Positions 24,445-29,089 of a DNA stretch of 29,089 nt are shown piece after piece. Every line of letters begins with the position of its first letter. Positions within the stretch are counted from its first letter, which is position 1. Made by a program: the position numbers and the translations under genes. Source of the DNA: an uncultured Draconibacterium sp. (GTDB taxonomy: Bacteria > Bacteroidota > Bacteroidia > Bacteroidales > Prolixibacteraceae); NCBI GenBank assembly GCA_947492175.1, contig CANLMQ010000049.1, positions 1 to 29,089 of the forward strand, written 5' to 3'. A model generated the notes under the pieces. It saw nothing but the letters and a program-made list of their open reading frames with translations. It had not been told where the DNA came from and made no database searches.

Positions 24445-25227
24445 ATGGAGGAGTTGGTTAACTTTTCAAAACAGAAGTTTGAGTCGTATTGTAGTACTTT
24501 TCAGGGGCTTACTGAGGAACAACAGGATAACTTTACGATAAAAAAGGAACATTCGTATAGGGTGGCTGAAACATCTATCCATTTGGCAGAACGTTTAAAA
24601 CTGGACGAAAAAGATAAGTTGCTGGCTTTTTGTATAGGTCTTTTTCACGACATTGGAAGGTTTAGGCAACTTGTTGATTATAATACTTTTGTTGATTCGA
24701 AATCTGTAGATCATGCCGATTATTCGATACAGGTATTAAAAGAGGGGACGTTTTTAGATTTGCTCGATGACAGGCAAGTTGAGCTGGCGCTTTTTGCTAT
24801 CGAAAATCATAATAAACGGAGCATGCCCAAGGGGGTATCGGAGAGAGAAGTATTGTTTGCGAAACTTATTCGCGATGCCGACAAACTGGATATTTTAAAA
24901 GTACTTACAGAGTATTATCTAAATCCTAAAATAAAAGCAAACCACACATTGACCTGGGAAATGCCGGCCGGAAATACTGTTTCTAAAGATGTTCTGAAAG
25001 AAATATTAAAAGGTTCGCTGGTATCGAAGGATAAAATAAAGAATCAACTCGATATAAAGGTAATGCAGTTGTCTTGGGTATACGATTTCAATTTTAAACC
25101 CTCGTTTGAAATTATGATGAAAAATCGTTTCCTTGATAAAATTTATAATTCGATGCCTAAAAATGATCAGGTTATTGAAATTTACCGGACGATAAAGGTT
25201 TACGCTGAAAACAAATTTTTGAGATGA
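24445..25227 (+). CDS. HD-domain metal-dependent phosphohydrolase-like protein
   Basis: A 260-residue protein when started at ATG 24445, which follows GAGGAG, an unusually good ribosome binding site for this window; the frame is open further upstream. The HD signature is complete: His36 (KKEHSYRVAETS), His68-Asp69 (LFHDIGRF) and Asp144 (IRDADKLDIL), with extra histidines at 90 and 122 that could bind a second metal. HD proteins cleave phosphate esters such as nucleotides or signalling nucleotides; the substrate here is unknown. The C-terminal 110 residues are helical with no second recognised domain. It appears to be transcribed alone or with the small iron-sulfur gene 70 bp downstream. Confidence 0.88.
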   Translation: MEELVNFSKQKFESYCSTFQGLTEEQQDNFTIKKEHSYRVAETSIHLAERLKLDEKDKLLAFCIGLFHDIGRFRQLVDYNTFVDSKSVDHADYSIQVLKEGTFLDLLDDRQVELALFAIENHNKRSMPKGVSEREVLFAKLIRDADKLDILKVLTEYYLNPKIKANHTLTWEMPAGNTVSKDVLKEILKGSLVSKDKIKNQLDIKVMQLSWVYDFNFKPSFEIMMKNRFLDKIYNSMPKNDQVIEIYRTIKVYAENKFLR

Positions 25228-25297
25228 AAATAAAAGCACAGAGAAATAAACTTTTGGGGCTTTTGTCGGTTAGTTTGAAAAATTAATGTAGAAGAAT

Positions 25298-25513
25298 ATG
25301 GCGAACAGACTTGTATGCATGTGTAACTTTGTTGATGAAAGGGAAATAAATTCGTTATTAAAAAAGGGGGCAGAATCAACTGCCGATATTCAAAGACTTA
25401 GCTATGCCGGTACGTCATGCGGGCGTTGTTTGCCAGAAATCGATGAGATTGTATCTGTTTATACCACCAAAAAACCCAAGCTCCAGCAAGGAAAGCTGAA
25501 ACTCGGGTTCTAA
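25298..25513 (+). CDS. BFD-like [2Fe-2S]-binding small protein
   Basis: A 71-residue protein with four cysteines in the bacterioferritin-associated ferredoxin pattern: C7-x-C9 (LVCMCNFVDEREI) and C41-x-x-C44 (GTSCGRCLPEID). In this family the cluster passes electrons, for example to bacterioferritin to release iron, or serves as a domain in nitrite reductases and related enzymes. No bacterioferritin gene is in view. The C-terminal 20 residues are lysine-rich and beyond the domain. Confidence 0.88.
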   Translation: MANRLVCMCNFVDEREINSLLKKGAESTADIQRLSYAGTSCGRCLPEIDEIVSVYTTKKPKLQQGKLKLGF

Positions 25514-25536
25514 ACACAACATCAATAAATATTTTG

Positions 25537-26484
25537 TTAGAAGTATCTTGGCGATACCACTTTTTCTTTCTTAAATCTTAGTTCGTAGGAAACCATTACT
25601 TCGTGTGTTCCATTGTTATGATTCTTTATATTGTTTGTAGCAAAATCGATGGCATAACCAACACGTAATTTTTTGTCAAATATCCACTGAGCGATAAACC
25701 CGTATGAAGAACCGGTACGGTACATTGCCCCCAGCCAAAGTTTTTCTTTAATCAGGAAGTTTCCTGTAAAGTCCATCTGAAGTGGCGATCCTGTTTCTGA
25801 GGTAAAGGATGCCTTTGTAAACATAGTTGGTTTAAACTTTACGTTTTCGCCCAAATCGAAAACAGCGCCTGCAATCAGGAAATAGTGGCGTAACTCGCCT
25901 TCTACCGAAAAGCTTTCCATGTCGTTTTCGAAAGTAGTACTTACTACTTTAGGAATCGAAAGCCCGAGGTAGGCTCTTTTTCCGTATAAAAATGCCCCAA
26001 TACCAAAGTTGGGTTTAAATGCATTTTTTACCTCTCCAATAAAATTTCCATCACCCGGTTCTAAAAGATTATATTCCTGCAGGTTGTTTGAGTAATTGGT
26101 AAAACCACCTTTTAGTCCCAGTCGTAAATTTGTTTTTTCGCTAAGAGGGACCAGGTAAGAGTAGTCGGCAAAAAGATAAAAGCGTTTTTCCATTCCGACT
26201 TTATCGTTGATAACATTTAATCCCAGAGCAACACGTTCGTTTTTCAGAGGTGCCTGTATAGAGAATGTATAGGTATCCGGAGCATCTTTCCAGCCGGTCC
26301 ATTGATTTCTCGCAAGTGTCATAAATCCTACCGACTCCCATGTACCTGCATAAGCAGGGTTAATGGTTTGTGTATTAAACATGTATTGCGTGTACATGGG
26401 ATCTTGCTGTGCATTTGAAGTAAATGCTGCTATAACTATTGCCAGAATCCCTAAACCTTTGATTATATTTAATTTTGTATTCAT
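25537..26484 (-). CDS. PorP/SprF-family type IX secretion outer-membrane protein
   Basis: A 315-residue outer-membrane barrel-like protein with a signal peptide ending near SNAQQ. QDPMYTQYMFNTQTINPAYAGTWE is the near-invariant N-terminal signature of PorP/SprF proteins, and the tail ends in MVSYELRF. In Flavobacterium, SprF is needed to export or anchor the adjacent giant adhesin SprB, which carries a type B sorting domain. Here the gene follows a type B sorting protein by 41 bp on the same strand, the same pairing, so it is probably the dedicated partner of that protein. Confidence 0.94.
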   Translation of the reverse strand: MNTKLNIIKGLGILAIVIAAFTSNAQQDPMYTQYMFNTQTINPAYAGTWESVGFMTLARNQWTGWKDAPDTYTFSIQAPLKNERVALGLNVINDKVGMEKRFYLFADYSYLVPLSEKTNLRLGLKGGFTNYSNNLQEYNLLEPGDGNFIGEVKNAFKPNFGIGAFLYGKRAYLGLSIPKVVSTTFENDMESFSVEGELRHYFLIAGAVFDLGENVKFKPTMFTKASFTSETGSPLQMDFTGNFLIKEKLWLGAMYRTGSSYGFIAQWIFDKKLRVGYAIDFATNNIKNHNNGTHEVMVSYELRFKKEKVVSPRYF

Positions 26485-26525
26485 CGTTCTAAATTTTTCA
26501 GATTAAACATTCATTAATTAATCAA

Positions 26526-29089
26526 TTAATTATTTAGGAATATTGATCCTGTAACAGGTTCTGTTCCGTCATTAAAGTAGAGTATATAGAAGTAGGTTGC
26601 CGTAGGCAGTTTGTCTTTACCCACCTGCATATCGTTTGTCGATCGGCCATCCCACCAGGCTTCATTATTTCCCCAGTCCTGAGTATTTCCATACCTTTCT
26701 TTTTCGAAAACCAGGTTACCCCAACGGTTGTAGATTTCCATTTTTGCATTAGGATATACCTCTCCAAATATCTGTTCTCCCTGGTCGCACGTAAACTCAA
26801 TTTTGAAGTAGTCGTTTACATTATCGTCGTTCGGAGAGAATCCATTAGGAATATTCAGTTCACATCCGACTACCGGGTTTTCAGGTATATTAACTGGAAC
26901 ATAGTCATCGCGCCAGTCACGTACACCTATAATGGAATCAGAGTCTTGCAGCGGAGCACCACTGCCAATTGCATTTCGTCCGTGCAGCCATTCGAGGCTG
27001 GTATCGTAGGTGTCGTAAGCATCATCAAGTCCGTCACCGTCAGAGTCGGTTCCGATAAAGTCGGTATCGGCAATTGTGTCGTGTGGTGCTGCATCCCAAC
27101 CTTCAATGTAATCAACAATTCCGTCTGCATCGGTATCTTCATCCAGGTAATCTGGAGTTCCGTCAAGATCCATATCCCAGGCTTCGTAATAGATTCCTCC
27201 ATTCTCCGAATCGTATGCATCGTCCCATCCGTCGCCGTTTGTATCGGTACCTAACGGAGCTACATAATCATATGTTCCACCTTCGGCAATTGTCGACTGC
27301 CATTCGATATTATCAACAATACCGTCATTGTCAGAGTCGATATCCAGGCGATCTACAATACCGTCGCCATCGGAGTCTAGATTCGCAGTTAATGCATTAA
27401 TTTCTTCGTCAGTATCGATAATACCGTCGTCGTCATCGTCAATATCAATATCATCAGGAACTCCGTCACAGTCTGAGTCGAGCAGTACTCTAACAGTTAC
27501 CTCAGCTGAGTCACAAACACTGGTGTTCACATTATGACAAACCACATAGCTAAGTGTTAGAACTACTTCAGTCGCTTCTTCGTTTATGTAGTCCATTGAT
27601 CCGTCAGTAATGGTAATGCCATCAGGTAATTCAGTGAGTAATCCAAAGCTTACTTCGTCTTGTGTAAATCCTTCATCGTTAGCAAACAGATCTATATTTC
27701 CTGTTACGCCGTAGTTTGGACAGTAATGGAGAATAAGCGTATCGGGATTCGCCCTTAGTTGAGGATAACAGGCAAATAGGCCTTCTTCAACCGTTACAGT
27801 GGCTGTACATGTTGAAGTATTTCCGCACTGGTCAACTACTGTTAGAGTCACTTGATTATCTCCAAGATTTCCACAATAGAATTCACTTTGACTGATGAAC
27901 ATGGTATCGATACCGCAGTTGTCGGTAGATTCGTTGTTGATATCAGCAGGAGTTATTATTGCCATGCCGTTTTCGTCCAGCTGAACTGTAATGTTTTTAC
28001 AAATAGCAGCAGGAGCAGTGTTGTCCATCACAGTAATTGTCTGAATCTGAGGTTCTGCTTCGTTTTCGCATGCATCAGCTAATGTCCAGGTACGGGTAAT
28101 AATCCATTCCCCGGCACAAGATCCCTGTTCAACTACATCGGTGTATTCTGCATTTATATCGGTGCAACACGCATCAGTTTCGTCGGTAACATCGCCGGTT
28201 GCCTCAACACTTGCATCGTACTGACAGTCGTCACCTGAGTAGATAGTAATGTCGGCAGGTGCGGTAAATGTTGGAGCTTCGGTATCGATAATTGTAAATG
28301 TGGCTGTTGTTGATACAGAATTTCCACAGTCGTCGGTTGCCGTAAAGGTTACTGTTGCAGCGCCTGTGTTGCAGCAACCCGGAGTGAGTGCTTCGAAGTT
28401 GTTGCTCCAGTTGATTGTTCCGAAACCGGCTTCAGCAGCACCCGTTGTTCCGTGAGATGCGAGCCATTGGTTAAGTGCTTCTGTATTTCCTTGTCCGTCG
28501 CATTCAACAGTTAGGTCTGTAGCTTCACTGATCAATTCAACCGGATCCTCATTTAATACAGTAAGATTAATATACAATAAACTGTCGCATCCGGCAGTGT
28601 TTGTAAGTCTTTGTGAGTATCTACCACTTTTAGTATACCGTATGCCATTCAGAGTGAATTGATCGCAAACGGTTCTAGCGATAGTTTCCTGAGTTGACTC
28701 GTTTATTGTAAGGAGCAGTGTTAGTGTTCCGGTACAACCTTCGTCGCTTTCAATAACCTGGGTGTAAGTTCCGCTTGTGGTATAAACTTCGCCGTTTAAC
28801 TGATATTGGTCGCAGGTAGTTATCTCAAGCGTATCGTCAGGGCTGTTAAGCACCACAAGGTTAATTGTCAGAGTACTGTCGCATCCGGCAATATTCGTGA
28901 GGTTCTGAATGTAGATGCCCGATTCTGTATAAATTGAATCGTTGATGGTTACTTCGTCGCAAACTATAGGATTGATTGTTTCTTCGGTGCTTTGTAGGAT
29001 TACCACGTTGAGCGTATCTTCGTCCCAGCACATTCCGCCGATACCTGTTTCAGCGTAGATATAAATTGTAGAATCGGAAGTAATCATGT
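26526..29089 (-). CDS. Large T9SS type B (gliding-motility C-terminal domain) surface protein, N-terminus outside the window
   Basis: At least 853 residues are visible; the frame stays open to the window edge, so the start lies beyond it. Counting from the first visible Met (29087), three tandem ~49-residue repeats with cysteines at 43, 92 and 141 each read roughly CDxxxxNGxxYTxSGxYxQ...GCDSTLTIN. Ig/HYR-like domains follow (TDLTVECDG at about 190, then TFTATDDCGNSVSTTATFTIIDTEAP and others). A run of DSDGDG/DIDDDDDG acidic calcium-binding repeats comes next, of thrombospondin type 3 style. The last 112 residues (from about 742, CELNIPNGFSPNDDNVNDYF, later MEIYNRWGNLVFE and WWDGR) are the type B sorting domain. 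The protein is likely a long surface adhesin. Confidence 0.93.
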   Translation of the reverse strand, partial: MITSDSTIYIYAETGIGGMCWDEDTLNVVILQSTEETINPIVCDEVTINDSIYTESGIYIQNLTNIAGCDSTLTINLVVLNSPDDTLEITTCDQYQLNGEVYTTSGTYTQVIESDEGCTGTLTLLLTINESTQETIARTVCDQFTLNGIRYTKSGRYSQRLTNTAGCDSLLYINLTVLNEDPVELISEATDLTVECDGQGNTEALNQWLASHGTTGAAEAGFGTINWSNNFEALTPGCCNTGAATVTFTATDDCGNSVSTTATFTIIDTEAPTFTAPADITIYSGDDCQYDASVEATGDVTDETDACCTDINAEYTDVVEQGSCAGEWIITRTWTLADACENEAEPQIQTITVMDNTAPAAICKNITVQLDENGMAIITPADINNESTDNCGIDTMFISQSEFYCGNLGDNQVTLTVVDQCGNTSTCTATVTVEEGLFACYPQLRANPDTLILHYCPNYGVTGNIDLFANDEGFTQDEVSFGLLTELPDGITITDGSMDYINEEATEVVLTLSYVVCHNVNTSVCDSAEVTVRVLLDSDCDGVPDDIDIDDDDDGIIDTDEEINALTANLDSDGDGIVDRLDIDSDNDGIVDNIEWQSTIAEGGTYDYVAPLGTDTNGDGWDDAYDSENGGIYYEAWDMDLDGTPDYLDEDTDADGIVDYIEGWDAAPHDTIADTDFIGTDSDGDGLDDAYDTYDTSLEWLHGRNAIGSGAPLQDSDSIIGVRDWRDDYVPVNIPENPVVGCELNIPNGFSPNDDNVNDYFKIEFTCDQGEQIFGEVYPNAKMEIYNRWGNLVFEKERYGNTQDWGNNEAWWDGRSTNDMQVGKDKLPTATYFYILYFNDGTEPVTGSIFLNN

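Noticed and set aside
25472..25512. AACCC...GGGTT hairpin as a terminator for the BFD-like gene
   Set aside because: It lies within the coding region, the stem is interrupted, and no U-tract follows.
27100..27480. Repetitive DNA in the adhesin region as a possible CRISPR or satellite array
   Set aside because: Repeats are irregular in length and correspond to calcium-binding codons (Asp/Gly-rich), so they reflect protein repeats and not a DNA array.
27328..27537. Plus-strand open frames rich in serine opposite the adhesin gene
   Set aside because: They mirror the acidic DSDGDG repeats on the minus strand; the minus-strand protein has clear domains and explains the sequence.

Overview
The window reads as a chromosomal segment of an AT-rich Bacteroidota, probably an anaerobic or facultative member. 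The signs are a SusC/SusD pair under an ECF sigma/FecR switch, a type IX secretion (T9SS) type B sorting domain with a PorP/SprF partner, promoter boxes of the form TAnnTTTG, few strong Shine-Dalgarno sites, and a class III (oxygen-sensitive) ribonucleotide reductase. I would guess Marinilabiliales/Prolixibacteraceae-like, but the species cannot be fixed from sequence alone.

Layout. (1) 129-9525, plus strand: a compact polysaccharide utilisation locus. It has an ECF sigma factor, a FecR-type anti-sigma, a SusC transporter with an N-terminal STN signalling domain, a SusD-like lipoprotein, a GH18 endo-beta-N-acetylglucosaminidase-like lipoprotein and a DUF1735/LamG-like surface lipoprotein, closed by a strong terminator. 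It looks built to clip and import N-glycans and to sense them through SusC-FecR-sigma. (2) 9822-12833: a cobalamin riboswitch in the leader of nrdD-nrdG. (3) 12908-15190: a phosphohexomutase and a short-chain dehydrogenase, the latter frameshifted in an A8 tract. (4) 15469-16512, minus strand: a frameshifted Vat-type acetyltransferase and a decayed serine-hydrolase-like remnant. (5) 16597-21251, minus strand: a tightly packed run reading LRR lipoprotein, NmrA-like protein, membrane protein, PD40 lipoprotein, GNAT acetyltransferase, DUF1772 protein, small membrane protein. (6) 21331-23603, minus strand: a second PD40 lipoprotein and an intact AraC-family regulator. (7) 24224-24295: tRNA-Arg(CCG). 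(8) 24445-25513, plus strand: an HD-domain hydrolase and a BFD-like [2Fe-2S] protein. (9) 25537 to the window end, minus strand: PorP/SprF and a large T9SS type B cell-surface protein cut by the window edge.

The most unexpected signal is in regions 5-6. A roughly 170-bp block occurs twice, 1282 bp apart. Each copy holds the 3' end of an AraC gene (one intact, one a deletion remnant), two 16-bp direct half-sites with a 21-bp period, and exactly 21 bp later a Bacteroidota -7 box. I interpret this as a duplicated AraC-regulated promoter, one copy feeding the PD40 gene and the other feeding the LRR-to-DUF1772 gene run. The copies differ at about 20% of positions, yet the operator geometry is identical, which suggests selection on it.

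The 14.6-16.5 kb stretch has three single-base frame disruptions, two of them in homopolymers. Either this is a patch of gene decay or a patch of poor base calling.
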